This document shows, in pieces, positions 8,624 through 17,060 of a stretch of DNA of 64,000 bases. Within the stretch, counting starts at the first letter, position 1. Each line of letters opens with the position of its first letter. The position numbers were made by a program, and so were the translations under genes. The DNA is from Gammaproteobacteria bacterium (GTDB lineage Bacteria; Pseudomonadota; Gammaproteobacteria; Eutrophobiales; Eutrophobiaceae): positions 891,881 to 955,880 of the forward strand of contig WLWS01000001.1 in the NCBI GenBank assembly GCA_012103475.1, given 5' to 3'. The notes below the pieces were generated by a model. It worked only from the letters and a program-made list of their open reading frames with translations, searched no databases and had not been told where the DNA came from.

Positions 8624-9235
8624 ATGACCCTTAAGTTCAGTATCGATCTAAACGGAATGTACTCGGTTTCTGAATACGTCCGTATTGCCAAACTGGTAGA
8701 AGACTACGGATTTGACGAAGTACATGTGGTCGATGATCTGGGTTACAGGCCCGCCTGGCCTACTCTGGCTCTCATCGCCGAGCATACCAGCCGTATCAAG
8801 CTTGGCCCCTGGTTGATCTCACCGCGTATCGTTCACCCTGCCTATCATGCTGCCAATCTTGCAGAGATCGATGAGATCAGTGAGGGTCGTGCGGTATGTT
8901 GTCTTGGTCGCGGAGGTTTCATGGACATGCTGGGGCTGGAAGAACCGGACAAACCCCTGAGCATGCTACGTGAGTCGGTCGGCTTGATCAGGCACCTGTT
9001 TGCTTCTGAGGCAGCCCCTTTTGAAGGCAAAGTGTTTAGCGCACGACACGACATGGGCTTTCGCTTTAGTCCGCTGCGCTCAAATATACCTCTGATGATT
9101 GGTACCTTTGGGTCACAAACCGCCAGACTGGCCGGAGAAATTGCTGACGGATTCCTGGTCAGCTGTGTGACAGATCGAGACTATGTACAGTCACTGGTAG
9201 CAAGCTTCAATACGGGCGCAAAGGAAAGTGGTTGA
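8624..9235 (+). CDS. Luciferase-like (LLM class) monooxygenase, N-terminal part before an in-frame TGA
   Basis: It encodes the first ~203 residues of a bacterial-luciferase-fold, flavin- or F420-dependent oxidoreductase: KFSIDLNG, a GFDEVHVVDD strand, RIKLGPWLISPRIVHP, AVCCLGRGG and IPLMIGTFGSQTARLAGEIADGF. The frame ends at TGA 9233-9235 and continues in the same frame to 9628 without another stop. Related proteins usually have Arg at this position in a G-R-D-like sequence, so a single CGA-to-TGA change explains the stop. ATG 8624 fits the start of the fold; the frame is open to 8510 but the upstream residues look non-coding. Confidence 0.7.
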   Translation: MTLKFSIDLNGMYSVSEYVRIAKLVEDYGFDEVHVVDDLGYRPAWPTLALIAEHTSRIKLGPWLISPRIVHPAYHAANLAEIDEISEGRAVCCLGRGGFMDMLGLEEPDKPLSMLRESVGLIRHLFASEAAPFEGKVFSARHDMGFRFSPLRSNIPLMIGTFGSQTARLAGEIADGFLVSCVTDRDYVQSLVASFNTGAKESG

Positions 9236-9310
9236 GATAGCAGTAAGTTTGAAAAAGCCGTCAGCCCTTTATGCTGCATATCAACCGATCGGGATGCTGC
9301 TTTCGATCTA

Positions 9311-9628
9311 ATGAGGCGCAAGTTGCCCAATATGTTGAAGTACCTGTTCCCCCTGACCAAACACGCGGGTCTTAGGCTGGCGGATATTCCTGATGATGAT
9401 TTCAGCCTGGCTGCTTTGGATCCGTCCAATCCCGCTCCCGGGACAGAACTAAGCGAGGATCAAATCCGCTTCTTTTCAACCGTCGGCACGCCGGCTGATG
9501 TGATACCACAAATCGAAGGTATGCTTGATGCGGGTATCAACCACGTTGCCTTCAGCGGCCTCTTAGGGCCGAATGTTGACGAAGCAATAAAACTAATTGC
9601 CACCGAGATCATGCCAAGGTTTCGTTAA
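9311..9628 (+). CDS. Luciferase-like monooxygenase, C-terminal part after the in-frame TGA
   Basis: This continues the gene starting at 8624. Coding similarity resumes directly after TGA 9233-9235 (DSSKFEKAVSPLCCISTDRD) and runs to the TAA at 9628, ending in the typical GTPADVIPQIEGMLDAGINHVAF and a C-terminal helix. Without the stop the enzyme would be 334 residues, the normal length of its family. ATG 9311 is only the first Met after the break and has no ribosome binding site, so independent translation is unlikely. I read the pair as one gene inactivated by a nonsense mutation. Confidence 0.6.
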   Translation: MRRKLPNMLKYLFPLTKHAGLRLADIPDDDFSLAALDPSNPAPGTELSEDQIRFFSTVGTPADVIPQIEGMLDAGINHVAFSGLLGPNVDEAIKLIATEIMPRFR

Positions 9629-9756
9629 ATTGATAAAACTATACAAACAGTTTAGGAGGTAACATGACAAGTCATCATAAAAGCGACCGGTAGAATACAG
9701 TTAATCATCTCACTTTTTGTAGTCGATGCTCTCGAGCCAAGGTCAGTGGTTTCACC

Positions 9757-10197
9757 GTGTTGGAGATAGTAATTATCACTGGCATCATCCTGGTATTAGC
9801 GGCTATTGCGGTACCAACCTATCTTGACTACACCACACGTTCAAAAACCACTGAACCCATGCTGGCCTTTGATACAACACGAGAACAGGTGTTAATCGAG
9901 GTCGGCAGTAGCGATAAGTTATTGCAATGCGAAAAATCGATGATCAACAAAGGCAACTTCAGTGACTCATATATGAATTTTAATATCCATCCGGTAGACA
10001 GTGATATCAATAACTCATCTTCAGGTTATGGCGCCGGACTTTTTGTGGTCTCGGAGCTCGATAAACATGAAGTGGAGGGTGTGCAGGTAACTAAAGAGTT
10101 TTATCATGAATTGAAATCACGGCAACCTGAGAAAATGATGCCAGACAAGGCAACAATGTTTTATTTACTGTTGCTAGTCAAAGAATTATTTGTTTAA
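9757..10197 (+). CDS. Type IV pilin-like protein with an upstream in-frame TAG
   Basis: The frame shows a class prepilin site, SG/FTVLEIVIITGIILVLAAIAVPTYLDYTTRSK: Gly at -1, Phe +1, Glu +5, then one long hydrophobic helix. The natural start is probably ATG 9664, in the same frame and preceded by a strong AGGAGGT (9654-9660), but a TAG at 9691-9693 interrupts the leader after nine codons. GTG 9757 lies inside the prepilin peptide and would give a protein lacking the leader and cleavage site. The C-terminal third (after about residue 90) does not resemble a pilin globular domain. Probably a decaying pilin gene; its end overlaps the convergent lipoprotein gene by 12 bases. Confidence 0.5.
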   Translation: MLEIVIITGIILVLAAIAVPTYLDYTTRSKTTEPMLAFDTTREQVLIEVGSSDKLLQCEKSMINKGNFSDSYMNFNIHPVDSDINNSSSGYGAGLFVVSELDKHEVEGVQVTKEFYHELKSRQPEKMMPDKATMFYLLLLVKELFV

Positions 10198-10929
10198 AGC
10201 GAAATATTCTCCACCTTCAAAAAATAACATCTCGATAAGTGTATCTGGTTCATTTTCCAACTCATACTTTTCATTAATTCCAATACCAGCCGAAAAATAT
10301 CCTTTGGGACCTTTGTCACGATTTGTATCTTCTAAAATAGGTTTTAATTGTGTTAAAAATATTTTTTGTATATCTTCAAAGGCTTTTATCACCTCATCGT
10401 TATTTGTTTTATCCACCTTTGGTTTAATCTTTGTGGAAAATATAGTTTGTATATCGTTATATGACAATACCGTTCCTTCTTCTTTCTTCTTTTTAGATAC
10501 TAATTCACCTTCATCCAGAAAGGTCTTTATTATCGTTGAATTTATAGTTTGTATATTCTTAAACGTCTTGATTGCTTCATCATCGAATTTAATCGTATAA
10601 ATATGTTCACGTTTGAATTCAAATGGATTGAGACCTTTGGAGGGAGTGAGGTCATCTTTTGACTCTAATACAACATGTCCTTTCAAATTGCGCTGAAAAA
10701 TTTCAATGCCCCTTACGCTGCACTCAACATTGAAATTGATAGTCGTCTTGTCAATAAACAGAGGATTATCGTTGTTCGCTATAATTCTCACGCGGATATC
10801 AGCAGGGTCAAAGGTTGTAAAATATTCCTCGCCAAAGCTTTGTAATTTCTCTTCAGTCTGAGACGGTATCGACATACATCCTGTTAAGAGAAAGATTGAA
10901 GCAAATACGAGTAGAAATGACTTATTCAT
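10186..10929 (-). CDS. Putative lipoprotein with internal repeats
   Basis: The start is placed at ATG 10929, which has GGGAGGC just upstream and begins a lipoprotein signal: MNKS, hydrophobic core and lipobox LLTGC at about residues 13-17. The mature part (about 230 residues) is hydrophilic and Lys-rich. It has a three-fold pattern, each unit like (N/D)IQ-x-I-x-x-T-x-(I/L)K, separated by charged linkers (KKKKEEG, DKTNNDE). No known domain was recognised. It probably sits in the outer or inner membrane. The gene is AT-rich like its surroundings. Confidence 0.6.
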   Translation of the reverse strand: MNKSFLLVFASIFLLTGCMSIPSQTEEKLQSFGEEYFTTFDPADIRVRIIANNDNPLFIDKTTINFNVECSVRGIEIFQRNLKGHVVLESKDDLTPSKGLNPFEFKREHIYTIKFDDEAIKTFKNIQTINSTIIKTFLDEGELVSKKKKEEGTVLSYNDIQTIFSTKIKPKVDKTNNDEVIKAFEDIQKIFLTQLKPILEDTNRDKGPKGYFSAGIGINEKYELENEPDTLIEMLFFEGGEYFALNK

Positions 10930-10974
10930 TATGGCCTCCCAGTTCAAGAAGATCAGAATACCCCTAACTATCAT

Positions 10975-11312
10975 TATGGATGGTTGAAAATGTTATAAGT
11001 TCAATATCATCTTTGGTTGGAAAGCGAACATAATCTATTTTTAGACTTTTGAGTCACTTCTGTGAGCCAGAGCTGTGCTCTGTAATGCTCGGTTAAGCAA
11101 TTTATGAAGCAGACACACCTGATAACTTATTGATAATAAAAGATGTTCTCATCTTGAAATCCGAAAGCCGGTGACTCATTTCCTTTCTGAACATCTTCTA
11201 TGAGTTCGATTTTCATACTGATCTTGGTAGAAATTTATTCCTTAAAGAGTATAAGCTCTTTTTTATAATACAAGAAAGTGCTACCAAACCCTGTGAGTCC
11301 CATTACCAGTAT
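10975..11312. other. Intergenic stretch with repeat copy C
   Basis: It lies between the lipoprotein gene and the divergent MORN-repeat gene, so both promoters should be here. It contains repeat copy C (11061-11184). No ORF is supported. I could not identify a clear -35/-10 pair or terminator. Confidence 0.4.
11061..11184 (+). repeat. Dispersed repeat, copy C
   Basis: This copy begins TGTGAGCCAGAGCTGTGCTC and contains a perfect short hairpin CAGAGC-TGT-GCTCTG at its start. It continues CCTGATAACTTATTGATAAT and ends GCCGGTGACTCATTTCCT, which aligns with copies A and B in the same order and orientation. Confidence 0.5.
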
Positions 11313-13100
11313 ATGAAAGCTGATATAAGACAGCCCTGTATAAACTCTCCTAAGCGAGTTTTTCTATTTTCCTGCTTGCTAGTGTTTTTTACCGAGAACA
11401 TTTTCTGCGAGGTTTTCAATGATCTTTTACTCGATCATGAAAAGGAGCCTTTCACAATTGTCGTTCGATACGATACAGGGGAATTATTAGCGGAATACGA
11501 AGTAGCAGAATTCGGTTTGAATGGTTATGCCAGGGCTTTTTACAAAAGCGGCAAACTTATGGCGGAAGAGTATTTTGAGAATTCCTTACCTCAGGGTGTC
11601 GGCCGTGAGTATTATGAAAATGGAAACCTCAAACAGGAATATATGAACGTCGATGGTATGTTGAACGGCCAGGCGAAAACCTATTATGAGGATGGAGCTC
11701 TAAAACAGGTAGTCCAGTTTAAAAATGATGAAAAGTCCGGGCAGTTTATTTCTTATTACCCAAACGGCAAGGTTCGGGCAGAAATAGAGTATTTGAATGA
11801 TGAATTGAACGGACAGGCAAAAGCTTACTCAGAGAGCGGCATGTTGAAAGAGAAAGGAAGCTATAAGAACAACAAACGTGACGGCGAGTACAAAAGTTTT
11901 TACGACGATGGTAAGAAATGGCGGGTGCTGAAATTCAGCAATGGAGAGCTGGATGGAGAAGCAAAAGTCTATTATGCGAATGGACGCTTACAGGCACGTG
12001 AAAATCGTCAGGAAGGAAAACTACATGGCACGGTTATTTATCAAGACGAAGAAAAAGATGCTCAACTGACTGTTGAGTACAGAAAAGGCTGGGTTACCGC
12101 TGCTCGTAGAACTGAGGGGGGAAAGAGGTTTACCGGGATTTTCAAAAGAAGTTTCCCCAATGGGGAAACACAACTTGAAATAGTATTTAAGAAAGGTAAG
12201 GCGGATGGGGTATCGAAGTCGTACTACGAAAGTGGCGTGTTGTCTGAAGAAGCCACTTTTAAAAACGGCACTATTGAAGGTAGTGTTAAAAAGTATTATC
12301 AAGATGGCAAACTAAAGGAGGAAAGTAAATTTAGGAAAGGTAAGCTTCATGGCCTGTCTCGGGAATTCTACAAAAACGGTGAAGTTTCAAAGAAGACAAC
12401 ATATGTCGCCGGCCTGGAGCAGGGTGATAGTTACAATTACTATGAGAATGGTGTTTTATCGGGAGTAGTGAATTTTGATGATGGAAAGGCGAATGGAGTT
12501 CAGAAGAATTATTATGAAAGTGGGGCGGTCAAACAGGAGACCACTTTTGTAAAAGGCATGATGCAGGGTGAATTCAGGGGTTATCATGAGAGCGGTGAAA
12601 TAAGTTATCTCTACTTTCTCAAGAACAATGAGTATGAAGGTGAAGGCCTTCATTATAGTAAGGATGGCAGGATAACGACCAGACGAACGTTTAAAAATGG
12701 TAGAAAAATCGGTAAAGAATATTCTTACTATGACAATGGTCAGATATCGAGTGACTATAATTATAAGGACGATGAATTTCACGGAGAGATCAAAAAGTAT
12801 CGTAAAGATGGATCATTGTTTCGGGAGTGGCATTACGAAAATGGGAAAAAAGAAGGTTATTACAGAGAGTACTCGGTCGAGGGTGGTCTGTTAAAAGAAA
12901 CGCCTAATAAAAACGACAAAAGCCATGGTCTGGTAAAGGAGTTCTATGACAATGGACAACTACATAAAGTGTGGTCTTTTGTGAACGGAAAAAAGCATGG
13001 GACCTACAAGGAATTTAGCGAGATCGGCGTGCTCGAAAGAGTAGAGTTTTACGATAATGACAAAATGCTTGATGCAGAGAGTGAGATTAATGTGCACTAA
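11313..13100 (+). CDS. Long MORN-type repeat protein, probably exported
   Basis: The 595-residue protein has a basic N terminus and a hydrophobic segment (VFLFSCLLVFFTENIFC, about residues 16-32) that could be a signal peptide, possibly with a lipoprotein Cys. The rest is about 22 tandem repeats of 22-24 residues with the pattern YYxxGxLxxxxxFKxGxxxGxxK, the MORN_2/YwqK type. Repeats of this kind form elongated beta hairpins. Family names mention antitoxins, but the evidence for that is weak and a surface scaffold or wall-binding role is as likely. The next gene follows after 21 bases and is also exported, suggesting an operon. Confidence 0.8.
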   Translation: MKADIRQPCINSPKRVFLFSCLLVFFTENIFCEVFNDLLLDHEKEPFTIVVRYDTGELLAEYEVAEFGLNGYARAFYKSGKLMAEEYFENSLPQGVGREYYENGNLKQEYMNVDGMLNGQAKTYYEDGALKQVVQFKNDEKSGQFISYYPNGKVRAEIEYLNDELNGQAKAYSESGMLKEKGSYKNNKRDGEYKSFYDDGKKWRVLKFSNGELDGEAKVYYANGRLQARENRQEGKLHGTVIYQDEEKDAQLTVEYRKGWVTAARRTEGGKRFTGIFKRSFPNGETQLEIVFKKGKADGVSKSYYESGVLSEEATFKNGTIEGSVKKYYQDGKLKEESKFRKGKLHGLSREFYKNGEVSKKTTYVAGLEQGDSYNYYENGVLSGVVNFDDGKANGVQKNYYESGAVKQETTFVKGMMQGEFRGYHESGEISYLYFLKNNEYEGEGLHYSKDGRITTRRTFKNGRKIGKEYSYYDNGQISSDYNYKDDEFHGEIKKYRKDGSLFREWHYENGKKEGYYREYSVEGGLLKETPNKNDKSHGLVKEFYDNGQLHKVWSFVNGKKHGTYKEFSEIGVLERVEFYDNDKMLDAESEINVH

Positions 13101-13121
13101 CTTGGACAAGGAGTTTCTGGG

Positions 13122-13766
13122 ATGAAAAAATTTGCATTATTGTTAAGTCTGCTGTTGATGTTAGTTTTCATTGGTAGTCCGGTTTACGCCAGGAAATTGA
13201 TGCAGGATAATAATGATGTAAAAACAGAATTGACATCACTTAAGGTGGTAGTCTCTGATGAGTTAAAGGAAAAAGTAAAAGAGACAGGAAGTTTAATGCT
13301 GTCGCTTGGAGTGATTCCTGGTGCCTTATACGGTGGTCCGATTGAAGGTGCCTTCTGGGGAGTGGATCTGAATGCATTGGCAGGGCCGGCGATCAACCTT
13401 CGTTATTTAGAGAAGGAAGTAGCAAAGTACGCACAATCACATGAGAGGAATGACAAAAATTCTTTTTTTAAAGTAAAGCCGGCGACTACTCGGTTTTTAC
13501 GTATTAGCACCTACGGTTATGATGTGGAAGCAGGCACTTTTCTGACAGGCGGTTTGAGAAATGAAACCGCAGACCCTGTGATTTTGGCCTATTTTGATCG
13601 TCCTTGTACCGTTAAGGGGGAAATCAGCAGTGAACAGGGAATCTTTATTCATCAGTTTTCTATTCCAAAGGCGGGCCTTTACCATCTTGTGCAACTATCA
13701 GATGGTCAAATATACCGCATAAAACCTTTTAAAACTGTTGAGCAGCTCGAGGTTGTTGTTCATTGA
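13122..13766 (+). CDS. Uncharacterised secreted protein
   Basis: AAGGAG precedes the ATG at good distance. A clear Sec signal peptide (MKKFALLLSLLLMLVFIGSPVYA) ends with an AxA-like site near residue 23. The 190-residue mature part has a Gly/Pro-rich hydrophobic segment (SLGVIPGALYGGPIEGAFWGVDLNALAGPA) around 65-95 and a beta-rich C-terminal half. No family was recognised. It is probably co-transcribed with the MORN-repeat protein and may act with it in the periplasm or at the surface; that is inference. It converges with the PEP-CTERM gene with only 14 bases between stops. Confidence 0.65.
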   Translation: MKKFALLLSLLLMLVFIGSPVYARKLMQDNNDVKTELTSLKVVVSDELKEKVKETGSLMLSLGVIPGALYGGPIEGAFWGVDLNALAGPAINLRYLEKEVAKYAQSHERNDKNSFFKVKPATTRFLRISTYGYDVEAGTFLTGGLRNETADPVILAYFDRPCTVKGEISSEQGIFIHQFSIPKAGLYHLVQLSDGQIYRIKPFKTVEQLEVVVH

Positions 13767-13780
13767 CGCTTAAGACATCA

Positions 13781-14581
13781 TCAATATTTGTGTCGTCGTC
13801 TAAGCAACAAGACGCCTAAACCTCCGAGCAAAAGTGGGAGGCTGCCCGGTTCCGGTACATTTGCTGGTGTTACTTGTTCTATCTGCCCGCTGAAGTTGAC
13901 ACTGTCGTTGAAAAAATCGTTGATTTGATTGGTTGCCGGTCCGGCGCCCTGTGGGCCCACTGCAAATCGAATTATTGTGGTGGAACTAATTACATTGAGG
14001 TTAATGTCAAAGGCGAAGGTATCGAGATTTGGCAAGAGCTGAGCCGTGCCAAGAACAAACAATCCGTTCATGACATAAACTTCAACGCCATTATTGTTTA
14101 CGCTCACCGGGTTGGTGGTTGCGCTGGTTGTAAAATTACCCGAAATATTTAGTGTTTCTCCGACGAGCCCTGTAAGTACCCATTCTCTGACTGAAAAGGT
14201 ACCTCCGAACTGAGTACCGTTAGGTTTCATTGAAGTTTCGCCTACCCGTGTGCCAAGTGTGCCACCGTTGTCATAACCGGCGCCGTTCCAGCCAGTAAGA
14301 AAACCGGGAGTGGCCGAAAATGTATCTCCGCCTGGGCTATCGGTATTTTTGTAGTTCCATATCCCTGCTCCTGCGGTATCTGTATGGCCATGTTGAGCCG
14401 CATCGAGTGACGAGCCTGCAGTAACCGCAGCACCTCCCACGCCAATACCGTCGTTGGTGGCAGCATTCCAGTCGTTGACAGAGTGGGCGAGTATTATATT
14501 TGCGAAAGCGCTGTTCCCGCTGGCCATCAATACAATTGCCATCAGTAAAACGTGAGTGCGGAGTCGGTTTTTATTGTTCAT
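13781..14581 (-). CDS. PEP-CTERM sorting-domain protein
   Basis: The 266-residue protein has a Sec signal peptide ending ASGNSAFA, a Gly/Asn/Thr-rich beta domain, and the C-terminal tripartite PEP-CTERM signal: VPEPGS, a hydrophobic helix (LPLLLGGLGVLLL) and an RRRHKY tail. Such proteins are processed by exosortase/EpsH systems and are linked to exopolysaccharide and floc formation. No exosortase is in the window. The mature part contains a possible metal- or sugar-binding beta sandwich but no domain I can name. Confidence 0.82.
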   Translation of the reverse strand: MNNKNRLRTHVLLMAIVLMASGNSAFANIILAHSVNDWNAATNDGIGVGGAAVTAGSSLDAAQHGHTDTAGAGIWNYKNTDSPGGDTFSATPGFLTGWNGAGYDNGGTLGTRVGETSMKPNGTQFGGTFSVREWVLTGLVGETLNISGNFTTSATTNPVSVNNNGVEVYVMNGLFVLGTAQLLPNLDTFAFDINLNVISSTTIIRFAVGPQGAGPATNQINDFFNDSVNFSGQIEQVTPANVPEPGSLPLLLGGLGVLLLRRRHKY

Positions 14582-14771
14582 TTGCTCTTCCTCTAATCAT
14601 TCAATATTCTAATCCTAATGAACTGCAGATTTCATACCAAAGCATATAACAATATTTTAAGTCATTGAATACAAATAGAGCTTATGTTGCAACGAAGTAA
14701 GTGTGAGTTTTTGATGGATGTGAATTGTAAAGTATTCCGTCTCCATCAAATGGTGTACGGATCAATTTGAT

Positions 14772-15668
14772 TCATTGAACTCCCAATAGTGCTTTTGTTT
14801 CTCTCAGCACCATACGCCAGGCTACTGAGAAGGGTGCAATTACATCGAAGTGTCCTGCGTTATCGACCACTGCCAGAGTAACATCATCGCCTGTTTTGCG
14901 CGCTTCGAGCATAAACGCCGTGCTTTGTCTGAGTGGTACAAGTACATCGGCACTACCGTGCACCATGCGAACCGGTACTTTCAGGGGCAATAACTGGGTG
15001 GGGTTTATCTGCGACACGCGTTCGGGTAATGCTTCCGGTTCGCCACCAAGCAAACCCGGTACAGCGGTATTGCAATCCTGGGTGTCGTATTCGTGTCGGT
15101 AGGTGTTGATGTTAGATATTGCTGCCAGTGGTACCACTCCCTTTATATCGAGGGTGCTTCCACTGTAAAACTCACTGGTTTTTTTCAAATTACTTTTCGC
15201 TGCATACCACAGTACCAAATGGCCTCCGGCGGAATGCCCCATTAGTACGACTCTGGAAAGATCAAGCTTGTAGGGTTTTTCTATCTCGCGAAGATGTTCT
15301 ACCGCCGCACTCATGTCATGCATGGTACCCGGCCATGCGCCGCCCTCGTTGCCAATGCGTCTGTATTCGATTGTCCAGCTGGCAATACCGGCTTTCGCCA
15401 GCTCTCCGCTGAGGTTCGCGGCCATAGTCAGATCAAAATCTGCCAACCAGCAACCGCCGTGTACAAACACTACGACCGGATGTGGACCATCTCCATCTGG
15501 AAGACGCAACTCACCAAACTGATATTGATCGGGACCGTATTTAATAAGGTGATCCGCTTTTGGCTTTGCTAGCGCTTCAATTTGTTCCCAGCTGACTGGT
15601 GCGGGCTTTTCTTCTGCGTTGATTCCCGTTATTGCAAAGGAGAGTAGAAATAACAGGACTAATTCTTT
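14772..15668 (-). CDS. Alpha/beta hydrolase (esterase/lipase type), start codon apparently lost
   Basis: The frame encodes HGGCW (oxyanion loop), GHSAGGH (nucleophile Ser), and later HGSADVLVP with Asp and NAGHFDV with His, the hydrolase triad of the BD-FAE/HSL-like esterases. Upstream of the first available start (TTG at 15509) the frame stays open and encodes a perfect signal peptide, KELVLLFLLSFAITGINA, back to 15668; the codon just before it is TAG. So the gene appears intact except for its start codon (ATTAGAAA where ATGAAA would be expected). If the TTG is used, the product is cytoplasmic and lacks about 53 residues. Confidence 0.65.
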   Translation of the reverse strand, partial: KELVLLFLLSFAITGINAEEKPAPVSWEQIEALAKPKADHLIKYGPDQYQFGELRLPDGDGPHPVVVFVHGGCWLADFDLTMAANLSGELAKAGIASWTIEYRRIGNEGGAWPGTMHDMSAAVEHLREIEKPYKLDLSRVVLMGHSAGGHLVLWYAAKSNLKKTSEFYSGSTLDIKGVVPLAAISNINTYRHEYDTQDCNTAVPGLLGGEPEALPERVSQINPTQLLPLKVPVRMVHGSADVLVPLRQSTAFMLEARKTGDDVTLAVVDNAGHFDVIAPFSVAWRMVLRETKALLGVQ

Positions 15669-15890
15669 CTAATGGTTAAGCATGTTCATAGTGGCGTTTT
15701 CATCCGCTGGTTTTGGTTACAGATAGCAGTGTAACTTTACATCGAGACGATCACTACTCTGTCTGATATAAGCTGAGTCATGTTATTGAGCAAGGTCCTT
15801 GTCGAGTGTCATTAGGTAGTAAAAATATGGTCTATACTGATGTAAGGATGCGGCGTTTCCATTTAAGTTGTCGATCACGAGGGGGTAACT

Positions 15891-16940
15891 ATGCCAAGAC
15901 GAACAAGCACATGGCAGGCGCCTGTGGAGGCTCTTGCGGCAATGCCGGAGGTTTCAGGAAACACTGTAAACGGTCTTGATGAAACCGAAAGAAGACCTGC
16001 CTCGCCGTTTTTCTGGCACGAACAGCAGTATCATGAATTCGGTGATATGCAGAAGTACACGCTGAATATTATGTATGGTCTTGAGGACGGCGGTGAAATC
16101 TGCGAGGCCTTTCGCATTAATGAAAATTTTGATCCTGCGCTTGGTGACGTGGCACAGAATCGCCAATTTGTTCATCGTGGTCCGGAGCCTACAGAAGTTG
16201 CCAGCGAAAAAATCACTCAGTCTGCCGAACAATGGACGCAACAGGTAAAAGAGTTCGCGCTCTCGCATCATGCCGATGTGGTTGGCATTGCCAGAATGAG
16301 TAGGAATTGGGTTTACGAAGGTTTTTCCATCAATGACTATGAAAAAAACGTCATCGTTATTGGTGTTGGGCATGATTACGATGAAATCAAGGAAGCACCT
16401 TCTTTACCGGGTAATAACCGGGGTATTGTCGAGGTGGGTAAGCAGTATACCCGGGCGGCCACTGCAGCCGCAGAGCTCAACAACTTCATTCGTGCGCAGG
16501 GCTATAGCACGAACTGCTATCCGGGACCGACCGCGCAAGCGGTGATGATGATCCCTGCTGCTGTAGAAGCAGGTCTGGGCGAGCTTGGCAAGCACGGTAC
16601 ATTAATAAACCGCGAGCTGGGCGCATCATTCAGGTTATCGGCGGTTACCACAAACATGCCCCTGGAATTTGATCAGCCTGATGTCTTTGGCGCCGATGAT
16701 TTTTGTACACGTTGCCAGGTGTGTCGTGATGCCTGTCCACCCGATGCTATTTTCGATGATAAGCAATGGGTCAGGGATGAGAAAAAATGGTATGTGAATT
16801 TTGACAAATGTATTCCTTATTTTGCCGAAGCAAGGGGTTGTGCGATCTGTATAGCCGTGTGTCCCTGGTCGCGACCGGGCATAGCTGACAATCTGGTAGT
16901 GAAAATGGCAAAACGCCGAAAGAAGCTTGCTGACTCCTGA
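15891..16940 (+). CDS. Reductive-dehalogenase-like corrinoid/Fe-S protein
   Basis: The 349-residue protein has the RdhA core pattern: NVIVIGVGHDYDEI, AAAELNNFIRAQGY, IPAAVEAGLGELGKHGTLI and TTNMPLEFDQPDVFG. It is followed by two [4Fe-4S] motifs, with Cys272, 275, 278, 282 and Cys307, 317, 320, 324. RdhA enzymes use cobalamin and two clusters to remove halides; epoxyqueuosine reductases share the fold. The lack of a Tat signal or membrane anchor partner argues against a respiratory dehalogenase and fits a cytoplasmic one. It stands alone with its own upstream region. No flavin/ferredoxin reductase domain is fused, so an external electron donor would be needed. Confidence 0.7.
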   Translation: MPRRTSTWQAPVEALAAMPEVSGNTVNGLDETERRPASPFFWHEQQYHEFGDMQKYTLNIMYGLEDGGEICEAFRINENFDPALGDVAQNRQFVHRGPEPTEVASEKITQSAEQWTQQVKEFALSHHADVVGIARMSRNWVYEGFSINDYEKNVIVIGVGHDYDEIKEAPSLPGNNRGIVEVGKQYTRAATAAAELNNFIRAQGYSTNCYPGPTAQAVMMIPAAVEAGLGELGKHGTLINRELGASFRLSAVTTNMPLEFDQPDVFGADDFCTRCQVCRDACPPDAIFDDKQWVRDEKKWYVNFDKCIPYFAEARGCAICIAVCPWSRPGIADNLVVKMAKRRKKLADS

Positions 16941-17060
16941 GAGCGTTTATTCTGTAAGCGCAGAAATATGGATCTGAAACTAATTATCACTGGAAATTGA
17001 TAGAATAGGGCTATTAAGGGTATCTGCTGTTGCTCTTTTTAGCTCTTCTTTCTAATTAAG

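Noticed and set aside
9233-9235. TGA as selenocysteine in the luciferase-like gene
   Set aside because: The position is in a loop away from any active site, homologous positions appear to be Arg, and no insertion-element-like hairpin was apparent directly after it.
617-11184. The dispersed repeats as integron attC sites
   Set aside because: GTTATGC- and GCATAAC-like words occur, but in the order GTT...AAC rather than the AAC...GTT order of attC, the spacing is variable, the segments between copies are 4-6 kb and there is no integrase.
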